A stretch of DNA of 64,000 bases, from the NCBI GenBank assembly GCA_903877135.1, contig CAIRCN010000082.1:23885-87884 (forward strand). The letters run 5' to 3'. Below, one piece after another: positions 44,630-53,572 of the stretch (its first letter is position 1; every line of letters starts with the position of its first letter). Made by a program: the position numbers and the translations under genes. Origin of the DNA: an uncultured Opitutia bacterium. GTDB lineage: Bacteria > Verrucomicrobiota > Verrucomicrobiia > Opitutales > Opitutaceae. The notes below the pieces were generated by a model, which saw nothing but the letters and a program-made list of their open reading frames with translations, had not been told where the DNA came from and searched no databases.

Positions 44630-45379
44630 ATGAATATTGGCCTCTATCAAAGTGCGGCTTCCCTTTCGGCGTTGGAGCGCTGGCAGGATGCGGTGTCCCA
44701 GAACATCACCTCCAGTCAGGTGACGGGCTATCGCAAGCGCACGGTCAATTTTTCCACACAGGCGGCAGGGGAACTGCAGAATGATCCGCGCACGCCGGTT
44801 GGGCATGGGGCAGGGCTGAGCACGCTTTTTCCGAAGATCAATACCGGCATCAATTTCGCCAATGGTGAGGCCCAGCCGACCCGCCGCGAACTCGACGTCG
44901 CGATTCAGGGTGAGGGATTTTTTGAAGTGCAACGCCCAGATGGCACGCACGCCTTCACACGCAGTGGAGAGTTCCGCATGACCTCGGACCGCACTCTGGT
45001 CACCGCCAGCGGCGACCAGGTGCTCAGCGATGGCGGTTCACCTATCACGCTTCTCCCCAACGGCGGCCCCATCGTCATCAATCAGGACAGCACGGTATTC
45101 CAAGGCTCGGTCGCACTCGGCAAACTTTCAGTGCAGAAATTTAGCGACAATTCTCAGCTCATCCCGATTGCCGGCGGCTTTTTTGTCGCTGGTCCAGGGG
45201 TCAAGCCGGAAGCGGTAAGCAACCCAGAATTGCTCCAAGGCTATCTTGAAAGCAGCAACGTCACACCGCTGCGCGAAATGGTTGATCTTGTGCTCATCTC
45301 CCGCGCCTACGAGGCCAATGAAAAGATCATCACCACGGTCGATCAGCAGATGCAAAAAACACTCGATGCCCTCGGCTGA
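44630..45379 (+). CDS. flgF: Flagellar proximal rod protein FlgF
   Basis: 249 residues. It starts MNIGLYQSAASLSALERWQD, with the rod motif degenerate as SQNITSSQVTGYRKR. The middle has VAIQGEGFFEVQRPDGTHAF; the C-terminus has ESSNVTPLREMVDLVLISRAYE. First gene of the third sigma-54 operon. FlgF is exported and joins the rod below FlgG. Confidence 0.9.
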   Translation: MNIGLYQSAASLSALERWQDAVSQNITSSQVTGYRKRTVNFSTQAAGELQNDPRTPVGHGAGLSTLFPKINTGINFANGEAQPTRRELDVAIQGEGFFEVQRPDGTHAFTRSGEFRMTSDRTLVTASGDQVLSDGGSPITLLPNGGPIVINQDSTVFQGSVALGKLSVQKFSDNSQLIPIAGGFFVAGPGVKPEAVSNPELLQGYLESSNVTPLREMVDLVLISRAYEANEKIITTVDQQMQKTLDALG

Positions 45380-45417
45380 GCGCCCGTCCATGAATTCCCC
45401 AGACAGACAACCGCAAT

Positions 45418-45467
45418 CACGACTGACTGGCCGCGCGCGCGATGGGGGCGCGCCGGCCCCAGTCGTG
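45418..45467 (+). other. Inverted repeat between flgF and flgG
   Basis: CACGACTG (45418-45425) pairs perfectly with CAGTCGTG (45460-45467). Between them GC-rich arms (GGCCGCGCGC and GCGCGCCGGCC) pair in part. No U-run follows, so it may reduce read-through or shape relative expression of flgF and flgG rather than fully terminate. Confidence 0.4.
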
Positions 45468-45499
45468 ACGGTTGCCGCTTTTCCTAACCACACCGCCGT

Positions 45500-46282
45500 A
45501 TGAACCTCTCGCTTTACTCCGCCGCCACTGGCATGGAAGCGCAACAGCTCAACCTCAACACGATCGCGAACAACCTCGCGAACGTGAACACGCCCGGCTT
45601 CAAGCGCAGCAAGATCGAGTTTCAGGATATGCTTTACCAGAAACCCACTCGAGCCTCGGGCACGGATTCCGGCGGCGGCAACCTTGTGCCGACCGGGATA
45701 GAAGTTGGCAATGGCTCGCGCGTCGCTGCGACCTCAAAAGTTTTTACGCAGGGCCAACTCACACAGACGGGCGGCAACCTCGACATCGCGATCCAAGGCG
45801 ATGGTTTCCTTGAAGTGCAGCGGCCTGATGGCACTATTGGTTACACTCGCGACGGCTCATTCAAGCTCAACGCGCAGGGTCAGGTAGTCAACGTTGACGG
45901 GCTACCGGTGTTGAGCGGTTTCCAGAGCATTCCCTCTGGGGCCAATGTGTCCATCGCCCAAAACGGTCAGGTCACGGTCCAGACCAGCAACGGTTCATCC
46001 AGTTTTAGGCTCACGCTCGCCCGCTTTGCCAATCCGGCGGGTCTGCAAAGCATGGGTGGCAACCTATATCAGGAAACCCCCGCCAGCGGCACACCCGAAG
46101 TCGGGGCGCCCGGTGAGCAGGGCTTCGGCAGCACTATGCAGGGCTATATTGAGTCCTCCAATGTCAATATTGTCGAAGAAATGGTCAACCTGATCACAGC
46201 GCAACGCGCCTATGAAATCAACTCCAAGTCCATCCAGACTTCGGACGAGATGATGCAGAATATCGCCCAGATGAAACGCTGA
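45500..46282 (+). CDS. flgG: Flagellar distal rod protein FlgG
   Basis: 260 residues, the standard length. N-terminal TIANNLANVNTPGFKRSKIE, then DIAIQGDGFLEVQRPDG and C-terminal ESSNVNIVEEMVNLITAQRA. It forms the distal rod that passes through the P and L rings. Confidence 0.96.
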   Translation: MNLSLYSAATGMEAQQLNLNTIANNLANVNTPGFKRSKIEFQDMLYQKPTRASGTDSGGGNLVPTGIEVGNGSRVAATSKVFTQGQLTQTGGNLDIAIQGDGFLEVQRPDGTIGYTRDGSFKLNAQGQVVNVDGLPVLSGFQSIPSGANVSIAQNGQVTVQTSNGSSSFRLTLARFANPAGLQSMGGNLYQETPASGTPEVGAPGEQGFGSTMQGYIESSNVNIVEEMVNLITAQRAYEINSKSIQTSDEMMQNIAQMKR

Positions 46283-46284
46283 CC

Positions 46285-46992
46285 ATGCGGCACCTCGGCA
46301 TCCATATTCTCAGCTTTGTGTTGCTGGCCTCCGCCGTGGTCGCGTTGCCTGCTCCGCCTGTTGCCCTGCTTACCCGCGAGCATTTTGTCACTGAGCTAAC
46401 CCGCGATCTGGCCGGCCACTTCAATCTGGAAGGCGATCTACAACTCGAACTGCTCCGGCCGTGGATGCCGCCGGCGCAGCCCGCCGCGGTCTGGACGGTC
46501 GAAATTCTCGAATATCCAACCGCCCCGGCGTCGTCGATGCTGATACGTTGCCGCGTGCTCGCCGATGGCACGGCGGGCGAGCCGGTGGTGCTGGTCTTGC
46601 GCGCCGTGCTATGGCGCGAGGCATGGATCGCGCGCCAGCCTTTGGGCAATGGGGCCATTTTTAATCCCAGCGAATTGGAGACTCGTCGCGTGGACATGCT
46701 ACGTGAGCGCGACGCGCTGCCTGCCACCGCTGGCGACCGCTCCTTCGCGCTGACGCGCTCGGTAAGCCCGGGCCACCTGCTCAACTGGCGTGACATCGCG
46801 CGCCGTCCGCTGGTGCGGAAAGGCAGCCTCGTCGAGGTTTCAGCCGCCGAGGGCCAGCTCACGATCACGATGAAGGCGCTCGCCATGGAAAACGGTGCGC
46901 GGGGCGACACCGTCACCGTCCGCAATCCCGAATCGCGGAAGGATTTCGCCGCGCTGGTCATCGACGAAAACCACGTCCAAGTCCGCTTCTGA
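46285..46992 (+). CDS. flgA: P-ring assembly chaperone FlgA
   Basis: 235 residues with a signal peptide (ILSFVLLASAVVALPAPP). The C-terminal SAF domain shows RSVSPGHLLNWRDIARRPLV, then GSLVEVSAAEGQLTITMKAL and GDTVTVRNPES. It guides FlgI in the periplasm. Two bases follow flgG. Confidence 0.9.
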   Translation: MRHLGIHILSFVLLASAVVALPAPPVALLTREHFVTELTRDLAGHFNLEGDLQLELLRPWMPPAQPAAVWTVEILEYPTAPASSMLIRCRVLADGTAGEPVVLVLRAVLWREAWIARQPLGNGAIFNPSELETRRVDMLRERDALPATAGDRSFALTRSVSPGHLLNWRDIARRPLVRKGSLVEVSAAEGQLTITMKALAMENGARGDTVTVRNPESRKDFAALVIDENHVQVRF

Positions 46993-46997
46993 TCCCC

Positions 46998-47591
46998 ATG
47001 CGCACCGTCCTGCTTTTCCTGCTCCTCGCCCCGCTCGCCTCCGCCGCCTCGCTCTGGCCGGCAAACAGCGGCCACGAACGCGGCATGATCGCCGACCCGA
47101 AGGCTGCCAGCACCGGCGACATCCTCACTATCATGGTGAGCGAGGCCGTCGCCGCCTCGAACAGCCAGAGCACCAAGTCCAGTCGCGACTCGTCCATCAC
47201 CGACGCCGTTTCGAGCTTCCTATATCCCAACACTGGCACTCATAAGGGCAACCTACCGAGCATCTCAATCTCCGGCAAGGCTGCCTACGACGGCGGTGGC
47301 GACATCAGCAACAACCAGAGCCTCGTCTCCCGAGCCGCCGTGTTGGTCACCGACGTTTTGCCCAACGGCAACCTTGTCATCGAGGGTGTGCGCGTCGTCA
47401 CCTTCTCTGGCGAGACGCAATACGTCGTGCTTCACGGACTCGTGCGCCCAGCCGACATCGCGGCGGACAACACTATCCAGTCCTCCAACATCGCCGATGC
47501 CCGCGTCGAGTTTTATAGTAAAGGCCAGCTTACCGACGCACAAAAACGCGGCTGGCTCGCCAGCCTATACGAGAAACTCAGGCCCTTCTGA
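46998..47591 (+). CDS. flgH: Flagellar L-ring protein FlgH without lipobox
   Basis: 197 residues. The conserved core has GDILTIMVSEAVAASNSQST, then VLVTDVLPNGNLVIEGVRVV and IQSSNIADARVEF. FlgH is usually a lipoprotein, but here the signal peptide (MRTVLLFLLLAPLASAASLW) has no Cys and ends in an ASA cleavage site, so the mature protein is not lipid-anchored. It forms the outer-membrane ring. Confidence 0.93.
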   Translation: MRTVLLFLLLAPLASAASLWPANSGHERGMIADPKAASTGDILTIMVSEAVAASNSQSTKSSRDSSITDAVSSFLYPNTGTHKGNLPSISISGKAAYDGGGDISNNQSLVSRAAVLVTDVLPNGNLVIEGVRVVTFSGETQYVVLHGLVRPADIAADNTIQSSNIADARVEFYSKGQLTDAQKRGWLASLYEKLRPF

Positions 47592-47620
47592 ACCAGTGCC
47601 GAGTAATTGAAAAACTGAAC

Positions 47621-48763
47621 ATGAACGCACGGATGCATAATCTCTCGCATGACCATGGTTTGTCTCGGCTACTGTTCTTTTCCTGCCTTTTCGTCCTTCT
47701 GTCCTTCAGCCCGCTTCTCCATGCCTCGCGTGTAAAGGATATCACGCTGATTGAAGGAGGTCGCGACAACCAACTCGTGGGTTACGGCATCGTCGTGGGC
47801 CTTGCGGGCGACGGCGACAGTAACGCCACCACAACGCTCCGCAGCGTCTCCAACATCCTCCAGCGTTACGGCCTCACGGTCGCAGCCACCGATATCAAAG
47901 CCAAGAACGCCGCCGCCGTGATGATCACGGCCGACATCAGTGCCTTCCTCAAGTCTGGCACGCGCATCGACGTCAATGTGGCCTCGATGGGCGACGCGAA
48001 GACCCTGCAGGGCGGCGTGCTCTTGCAGGCGCCGCTCCTCGGTGCCGACGGGCGGGTCTATGCGGTGGCGCAGGGTCCAGTTGCCATCGGTGGCTTCCTC
48101 GGCGGTGCTGGCGGCGCGGGTGGAGCCACGGTGCAAAAGAATCACCCGACCGTCGGGACCATCAGTAACGGTGCTATCGTGGAGCGCGAGATCGTCTCCA
48201 CCTGTGTCCGTGACAACCAACTGCGCCTCCTCCTGCAAAATCCCGATTTCACCTCGGCCTCGCGGATGGCTGACGCCATCAATGTCCAGTGGCCCGGCAT
48301 TGCGAACCCGATCGATGCGGCTACCGTCAATGTCGCGCTCCCCCCGGTCTACCGCGGGCGCGACGTCGCCTTCATCGCCGACCTCGGAACCATCGAAGTG
48401 CAGCCCGACACCCTGGCCCGAGTCGTGATCAACGAGCGCACTGGCACTATTGTCGCCACTTCCACCGTTCGCCTCTCGCAAGTTGCCATCGCCCTAGGCT
48501 CGCTCACCATCACCGTCTCGAACAACATGGGCGTCAGCCAGCCCAACGCGCTTAGCCAAGGCGGTCAGACGATGGCCGTCCAGAGCACCCAGACCAGTGT
48601 CAATGAAATGAAGGGCGGCTTCACCGTGTTGGGCGAACCCCCGACTATCGAGCGACTCGCCGCCGCCCTCAACGCCCTCGGTGTCTCAACGCGGGAAATG
48701 ATGGCCATCTTTCAAAGCCTCAAACGTGCAGGCGCGCTTCAGGCCGAACTCGTGATCAATTGA
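47621..48763 (+). CDS. flgI: Flagellar P-ring protein FlgI
   Basis: 380 residues with a signal peptide (about 15-36) after a short polar start; the ATG at 47633 is an alternative. The core has NQLVGYGIVVGLAGDGDSN, then NAAAVMITADISAFLKSGTR and GTIVATSTVRLSQVAIALG. It forms the periplasmic ring around the rod. Confidence 0.95.
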   Translation: MNARMHNLSHDHGLSRLLFFSCLFVLLSFSPLLHASRVKDITLIEGGRDNQLVGYGIVVGLAGDGDSNATTTLRSVSNILQRYGLTVAATDIKAKNAAAVMITADISAFLKSGTRIDVNVASMGDAKTLQGGVLLQAPLLGADGRVYAVAQGPVAIGGFLGGAGGAGGATVQKNHPTVGTISNGAIVEREIVSTCVRDNQLRLLLQNPDFTSASRMADAINVQWPGIANPIDAATVNVALPPVYRGRDVAFIADLGTIEVQPDTLARVVINERTGTIVATSTVRLSQVAIALGSLTITVSNNMGVSQPNALSQGGQTMAVQSTQTSVNEMKGGFTVLGEPPTIERLAAALNALGVSTREMMAIFQSLKRAGALQAELVIN

Positions 48764-48767
48764 TCCT

Positions 48768-49100
48768 ATGAACATCGCCGCCATTGCTTCCACGACGACT
48801 CGCCAGCCTCTGACCGCCGCGGCGCTGCGGACCGCCGCCCCCGAGGTGCAGCGCCAGCAGGTCGCCGCCCAGTTCGAGGCGATTCTTGTGCGCCAGCTGC
48901 TAAGTAAGAGCGTCACTTCCATGCTGGGCGGGGCCAATGATGTTGGTGGCAACGTCTACGGGGACATGCTCACCGACTCGCTCGCCCAACAACTCACCGC
49001 CGGCCCGGGCCTTGGCCTCGGCCGGATGATCACGCAACAACTCACGCCCCGCGGTCACCCTGCGCCTAACCCGCCGAACCCCGCCGCCGCGGCCCCATGA
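48768..49100 (+). CDS. flgJ: Rod-binding protein FlgJ, N-terminal domain only
   Basis: 110 residues. Core: RQQVAAQFEAILVRQLLSKS and GGNVYGDMLTDSLAQQLTAG. The muramidase domain found in enteric FlgJ (about 310 residues) is missing, as in many phyla, so peptidoglycan must be opened by another enzyme. Its stop overlaps the next start by four bases. Confidence 0.88.
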   Translation: MNIAAIASTTTRQPLTAAALRTAAPEVQRQQVAAQFEAILVRQLLSKSVTSMLGGANDVGGNVYGDMLTDSLAQQLTAGPGLGLGRMITQQLTPRGHPAPNPPNPAAAAP

Positions 49101-49594
49101 ATATGCACTGGCAACTCATCGCCGAATGTCTCCGTCAGGAACTCGCCGAATACGGCGGGCTCCTCCACCTGTTCGACCAGCAGCAGGGCAGCCTCTTCGC
49201 CCGCAACCCCGGCGCCGTTCTCCAGTTCGGCGGGCAGATCGAGGAGCAAGTCCGCGTGCTGCACACCTGCCGCGCCCGCCGCGAGGAAGTCGTCGCTGCC
49301 TTCGCCACCGAGCGCGGCGCCTCCGCTCACGAGACCATCCGCGGCCTGCTGCCCCTCATCGAGGCCGACGCCCGCCCGCTCCTCGAAGCCTTGATCAACG
49401 AGGTCAACCGCCTCGTCCACCGGGTGCGCCGGACCAGCCACCAGAATCACACTCTGCTCACGCGCGCCGTCGAATTGCATCAGGAAGTGCTCCGCGAACT
49501 GCGCCCCGGCACTTTTTCAAAAACCTATTCCCCTGAAGGCCGGGTGTCGTTGAATGTCACCCATCCCGCCCCGGCGCTCCTCGCCACCGGTTAA
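49097..49594 (+). CDS. flgN: FlgN-like chaperone of hook-associated proteins
   Basis: 165 residues, helical, with LLHLFDQQQGSLFARNPGAV and a long charged helix (QIEEQVRVLHTCRARREEVV). The FlgN family binds FlgK and FlgL before export, and those two genes follow directly. Sequence support is moderate and position strong. Confidence 0.75.
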   Translation: MNMHWQLIAECLRQELAEYGGLLHLFDQQQGSLFARNPGAVLQFGGQIEEQVRVLHTCRARREEVVAAFATERGASAHETIRGLLPLIEADARPLLEALINEVNRLVHRVRRTSHQNHTLLTRAVELHQEVLRELRPGTFSKTYSPEGRVSLNVTHPAPALLATG

Positions 49595-49612
49595 CCGCTC
49601 TATTTTCATCCC

Positions 49613-51013
49613 ATGTCCGGCCTCTTCGGTAGTCTCAATGCCTCGGTCAGTGCGATGAGCGCACAGAGCCGCTCGATCGAAATCGCGGGCAAGAATCTCG
49701 CCAACGTCAACAACAGTAGCTATGCCCGGCAGCGGGTTATCTATGGCGACCGCGGCACAGTGATCACGCCTGACGGCGCGGAAAGCCTCGGCCTCGAGGC
49801 ACTCGGCGTTCAGCAGATGCGCGATGCACTGCTCGACCGCCAGGTGATGCGGGAAGGCTCGCTCAGCGCTTATTACACGACGATGCAGAGCGGTTATCAG
49901 GGCGCGCAAGCCGGCCTTGGGCAGACCGTCGCCAGTGCAAGCAGCACTAGCAGTGGCAACAGCTCCACAGACACCGGCATTGGCGCCGCCCTAGACGACT
50001 TCTTTAACTCCTTTCAGAGCCTCGCGGCTAACCCGACCGACACCGGCCAGCGCCAGGCGCTCGTCCAAGGCACCAGTATACTGACGGACCGCCTGCAGCA
50101 GGCCAATCAGAACCTGACCCAGACCCAGAGCGACCTCGACGCCCGGATCGGCAGCGACGTCACCACCGCCAACGGCCTGCTCTCGACTATCGCCGGTATC
50201 AATGCCCAGATCGCACGCTTCGAGGTCAACAATCCCGGCTCCGCCGTCGATCTGCGCGACCAGCGCGAGGCCGCGCTGGAGCAACTCGCCGCCAAGGTGC
50301 CGGTCACCGTTACCGACACCACGCGCGGCCAGATCCAGGTTTCCGTGAAAGACAGCGGCGGCAACGACGTCGCCCTCGTCACCGATGGTGCGGTCACCAA
50401 TGCACTTGGCTACGACGGCACCAACGTCACGGCCGGCAGCCCGCCCGTTGTGCTCGCCCTGGCCTCCGGCTCCATCCAAGGCGCGCTCGATGCCCGTAAC
50501 GGTGCCGTGCAGACGATCATCGCCAACCTCAATTCGCTTTCCAGCCAGCTCGTCACCTCCGTTAATAAGGCCTACGGCGGCAGCTTCTTCGACCCCGCCG
50601 GCACGACGGCGGGCACCATCGCACTCGCGTCCTCCGTCACCCCGGGCAACCTTCAGGCCGGCATTGGCGCGGCGGGCGATAATTCAATCGCCACCGCCAT
50701 TGCCCAGCTCGCCAATCAGAAATTTTCTACGGCCGGTTCACCGCCCGATGCCATCGACGGCACATTCGCCACCTTCTATTCAGGTGCGGTCAGTAATCTC
50801 GGGCAGGCCTTGGCTGGGACCAACGCCAGCGTCACCAACCAGACCAACATTGCCACGATTGTCCAGACCCAGCGCGACTCCGTCAGCGGCGTCAACCTCG
50901 ACGAGGAGATGGCCAACCTCATGACCTACCAGCGCGCCTTTCAGGCCTCGTCGCGCGTCTTCACCACCATCGACACCCTGCTCGACGTTGTTGTCAACCA
51001 GCTCGGTAAATAA
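49613..51013 (+). CDS. flgK: Hook-associated protein 1, FlgK
   Basis: 466 residues. It begins with LNASVSAMSAQSRSIEIAGK and NLANVNNSSYARQRVIY; the C-terminus has SVSGVNLDEEMANLMTYQRA. It forms the hook-filament junction with FlgL. A little shorter than enteric FlgK (about 547). Confidence 0.95.
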   Translation: MSGLFGSLNASVSAMSAQSRSIEIAGKNLANVNNSSYARQRVIYGDRGTVITPDGAESLGLEALGVQQMRDALLDRQVMREGSLSAYYTTMQSGYQGAQAGLGQTVASASSTSSGNSSTDTGIGAALDDFFNSFQSLAANPTDTGQRQALVQGTSILTDRLQQANQNLTQTQSDLDARIGSDVTTANGLLSTIAGINAQIARFEVNNPGSAVDLRDQREAALEQLAAKVPVTVTDTTRGQIQVSVKDSGGNDVALVTDGAVTNALGYDGTNVTAGSPPVVLALASGSIQGALDARNGAVQTIIANLNSLSSQLVTSVNKAYGGSFFDPAGTTAGTIALASSVTPGNLQAGIGAAGDNSIATAIAQLANQKFSTAGSPPDAIDGTFATFYSGAVSNLGQALAGTNASVTNQTNIATIVQTQRDSVSGVNLDEEMANLMTYQRAFQASSRVFTTIDTLLDVVVNQLGK

Positions 51014-51021
51014 CCCGTCCC

Positions 51022-51921
51022 ATGCGCATCGCTAGCACTACCATTTCGGACTCGATGATCCGGCAGATTCAGCAACTGACGATCAACCAGGCCAATCTCC
51101 AGTCGCAGGTCTCCACCGGCCGCCGAATCACCAATCCCGAGGATGATCCCGCCGCCATGGGTCGTTTGCTCAACCTTGAGAGCCAGCAGCGCCAGCTCGC
51201 CCAATACTCCAGCAATGCTTCCCGCGCTCTGCAACAGGCGCAGGCTTCCTACTCCGGGTTGACCGGCATCAAGAAAATCTCGGACCGCGCAGGTGAACTG
51301 GTCACATTGGGCACCGGCACCCTCGGCGCCACGGCCATGACCTCCTACGGGACGGAAGTCGACCAGCTCATCGAGCAGGCTGTGCAGCTGGCCAACACAA
51401 AGCTGGGCAACGACTACATCTACAACGGCACCGCGGTCGATCAGGCCCCGATGACTATCACCCGAGACCCCACGACCAACCAGATCACATCGATTGCTCC
51501 CGTCGTCAGCACCGATGCGGCGACGATCCCGCTGTCAGAGAGCTCCAGTGTCGCGAGCGGCACGGATGGTGCCACCAATACGGGACTGGGCAATTTCATC
51601 ACCAATCTCATCAGTCTGCGCGACGCGCTCAACAGTGGCGACACCACCGCAGTCAGTGCCACCCAAACCGGGCTCACCCAAAGCGAGAATCTTATCATCG
51701 GGGCCATGGCCGACAACGGCGGCATCCAGACTCGCATTCAAGCCGCCCAAGCGCAGCAAACCGATCGCACTGCCAGCCTGCAAACCCTCGCCTCCGGCGA
51801 AGCCGATGTTGATATGCCCAGCACCGTGGTGAAACTGAGCCAAGCCCAGACCGCTTATCAGGCCGCGTTGGCCTCTGCCTCAAAAATCATGAATCTCTCC
51901 CTGCTTGATTACCTCAAATAA
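51022..51921 (+). CDS. flgL: Hook-associated protein 3, FlgL
   Basis: 299 residues. Flagellin-like N-terminus (INQANLQSQVSTGRRITNPE, DDPAAMGRLL) and C-terminus (VKLSQAQTAYQAALASASKI). The central part is rich in Thr, Ser and Asn. It is the second junction protein, eight bases after flgK. Confidence 0.94.
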   Translation: MRIASTTISDSMIRQIQQLTINQANLQSQVSTGRRITNPEDDPAAMGRLLNLESQQRQLAQYSSNASRALQQAQASYSGLTGIKKISDRAGELVTLGTGTLGATAMTSYGTEVDQLIEQAVQLANTKLGNDYIYNGTAVDQAPMTITRDPTTNQITSIAPVVSTDAATIPLSESSSVASGTDGATNTGLGNFITNLISLRDALNSGDTTAVSATQTGLTQSENLIIGAMADNGGIQTRIQAAQAQQTDRTASLQTLASGEADVDMPSTVVKLSQAQTAYQAALASASKIMNLSLLDYLK

Positions 51922-51939
51922 CCCCGCTGCCACCCTCTC

Positions 51940-52404
51940 ATGAAAGTCCTCTCCAATATCACCCCGGTCGATTTCGGCGCCACCGCAGAGAACGAAATTC
52001 TGCTGCCGAACGGCCTGATCGGCTTCCGCGACTTCAAACGCGCCGAACTCCTTTACATGCCTGACCACCTGCCCTTCCTCTGGATGCGGCTGCACGGTTC
52101 CGAGACCATCCACTTTGTGGTCATCGAGCCAGGCGGGATCATCGCAGACTATGAGCCGGAAATCTTCGACGAGGACGCAGAAGCGCTGGAGATTTCAGAC
52201 CCGACCGAAGCCATGGTGCTGAACATCGTCACCGTGCATCGGCAGAGCCCGGTCGATGCCTCGGTCAACCTTGTCGGCCCGGTCATCGTCAACCGTCGCA
52301 CGCGCATTGGCCGGCAGCTCGTCATTTCAAATTACTCGCGCTACAGCGCCCACCATGCCCTGATCGATCACGCGCCAGCGCAATCATGCGCCCGCACCGC
52401 CTAA
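51940..52404 (+). CDS. fliW: FliW, flagellin-binding antagonist of CsrA
   Basis: 154 residues. FliW core: LLPNGLIGFRDFKRAELLY, then IFDEDAEALEISDPTEAMVL and GPVIVNRRTRIGRQLVISN. FliW binds free flagellin; when flagellin is exported it binds CsrA instead and relieves repression. Six bases before csrA, the classic pair. Confidence 0.94.
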   Translation: MKVLSNITPVDFGATAENEILLPNGLIGFRDFKRAELLYMPDHLPFLWMRLHGSETIHFVVIEPGGIIADYEPEIFDEDAEALEISDPTEAMVLNIVTVHRQSPVDASVNLVGPVIVNRRTRIGRQLVISNYSRYSAHHALIDHAPAQSCARTA

Positions 52405-52410
52405 CCCGCC

Positions 52411-52665
52411 ATGCTTGTCCTTACCCGCAAAGTCAACGAGGCGATCGTCATTGGCGATTCCATCGAGATTCGGATCACCCGTATCGATGGCGATACGGTG
52501 AAAATAGGGATCGAGGCTCCTCGCGAAATTCCGATCTTCCGCAAGGAAGTGCTCACCGCCATTGCCGCCAGCAACCAGGCCGCTGCCATGCGTCCCGGGC
52601 GCACCGGCACACTGCCATCCCTGCCCGTCACCGCCAAACTCGCCACCCCCGCTTCTAAACCCTGA
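52411..52665 (+). CDS. csrA: RNA-binding regulator CsrA
   Basis: 84 residues: [20 protein letters not shown], the RNA-binding [12 protein letters not shown], and an extra 25-residue Pro/Ala/Thr-rich tail. CsrA dimers bind GGA in hairpin loops and block translation. The leaders of flagellins 1 and 2 carry such hairpins. The next gene, flagellin 3, starts six bases later and has no AGGA site. Confidence 0.95.
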   Translation: MLVLTRKVNEAIVIGDSIEIRITRIDGDTVKIGIEAPREIPIFRKEVLTAIAASNQAAAMRPGRTGTLPSLPVTAKLATPASKP

Positions 52666-52671
52666 ATTCCC

Positions 52672-53538
52672 ATGAGCGCCATCAATACAAATAGTGCGGC
52701 CTCGGCTGCGGCCCGTCAACTTGACGCCAGCCAGGAAATGCTCAGTCGCTCGCTGAACCGGCTCTCTTCCGGCTCCAAGATCGTCAACCCGTCCGACGAT
52801 GCCGGCGGACTCGCGGTCTCCGAGAAACTCATCGCTCAGAACAAGCGCGTGCAGGCCGCTTCCACCAACGTGCAAAATGCCGTCTCCTACGTGCAGACAG
52901 CCGACGGCTACATGGGCAGCATGAACACGATTTTGTCGCGGATGAGTGAGCTCACCGCACTGGCCCAAGATCCGACCAAGAACGCTGCCGACATCAGTCT
53001 CTACCAGCAGGAGTTTTCTGCATTGCAGGACCAACTGCGCGCCACCGTGGGTGGCACTACGGCCCAGATAGGCGGCACTACCGATGTTTCGGCTCCCCTT
53101 GGGGTCTTCAACGGAGCGACGTTGTTCGGGCCCAATGCCGGAGGTATTACCGTCAATATTGGCCAGAACATGACGATCAAGGAGATGAACCTCCGCCAAG
53201 GCGCCATGAAGGACCTGATCAGTCAGGATGCCTCGGGCACCTACGGCGTCACCGTTTCCAGTGCTGGGTCGCTGGGCACAATCACCGGTGCGATCCAGCA
53301 ACTGGCCAGTGAGCGGGCGAACATTGGTGCGGTCCAGTCGCGCCTAAATCTGGCCTCCAGCACGCTACAGGTCGAATCCGAGAATCTCTCCTCGGCGATT
53401 TCAAGCATTCGCGATGTCGATGTAGCGGGCGAGTCCACGCAGCTCGCGAAATACAACATCCTCGTGCAGGCTGGCACCGCTATGCTGGCGCAGGCCAACC
53501 AGGCGCCGCAGAGCGTGCTCAAGCTCCTGCAGGGTTGA
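52672..53538 (+). CDS. fliC: Flagellin 3 (diverged)
   Basis: 288 residues. N-terminal LNRLSSGSKIVNPSDDAGGL as in the others, C-terminal STQLAKYNILVQAGTAMLAQ. The middle is different, with YVQTADGYMGSMNTILSRMS and a short Gly/Thr-rich insert (GGTTAQIGGTTDVSAPLG). It is transcribed with csrA in the sigma-54 operon, not from a FliA promoter, so it is likely made earlier, perhaps as the hook-proximal filament segment. That timing is inference. Confidence 0.93.
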   Translation: MSAINTNSAASAAARQLDASQEMLSRSLNRLSSGSKIVNPSDDAGGLAVSEKLIAQNKRVQAASTNVQNAVSYVQTADGYMGSMNTILSRMSELTALAQDPTKNAADISLYQQEFSALQDQLRATVGGTTAQIGGTTDVSAPLGVFNGATLFGPNAGGITVNIGQNMTIKEMNLRQGAMKDLISQDASGTYGVTVSSAGSLGTITGAIQQLASERANIGAVQSRLNLASSTLQVESENLSSAISSIRDVDVAGESTQLAKYNILVQAGTAMLAQANQAPQSVLKLLQG

Positions 53539-53572
53539 GCGCGTGCGCGGGCCGCGCGCCTGGCGGCTCAAC
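53534..53572. terminator. Bidirectional hairpin between flagellin 3 and the hybrid kinase
   Basis: GTTGAGC (53534-53540) pairs with GCTCAAC (53566-53572) around a GC-rich centre. The TGA stop of flagellin 3 lies in the left arm and the stop of the convergent kinase gene lies in the right arm, so both genes end inside one hairpin. Confidence 0.55.
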
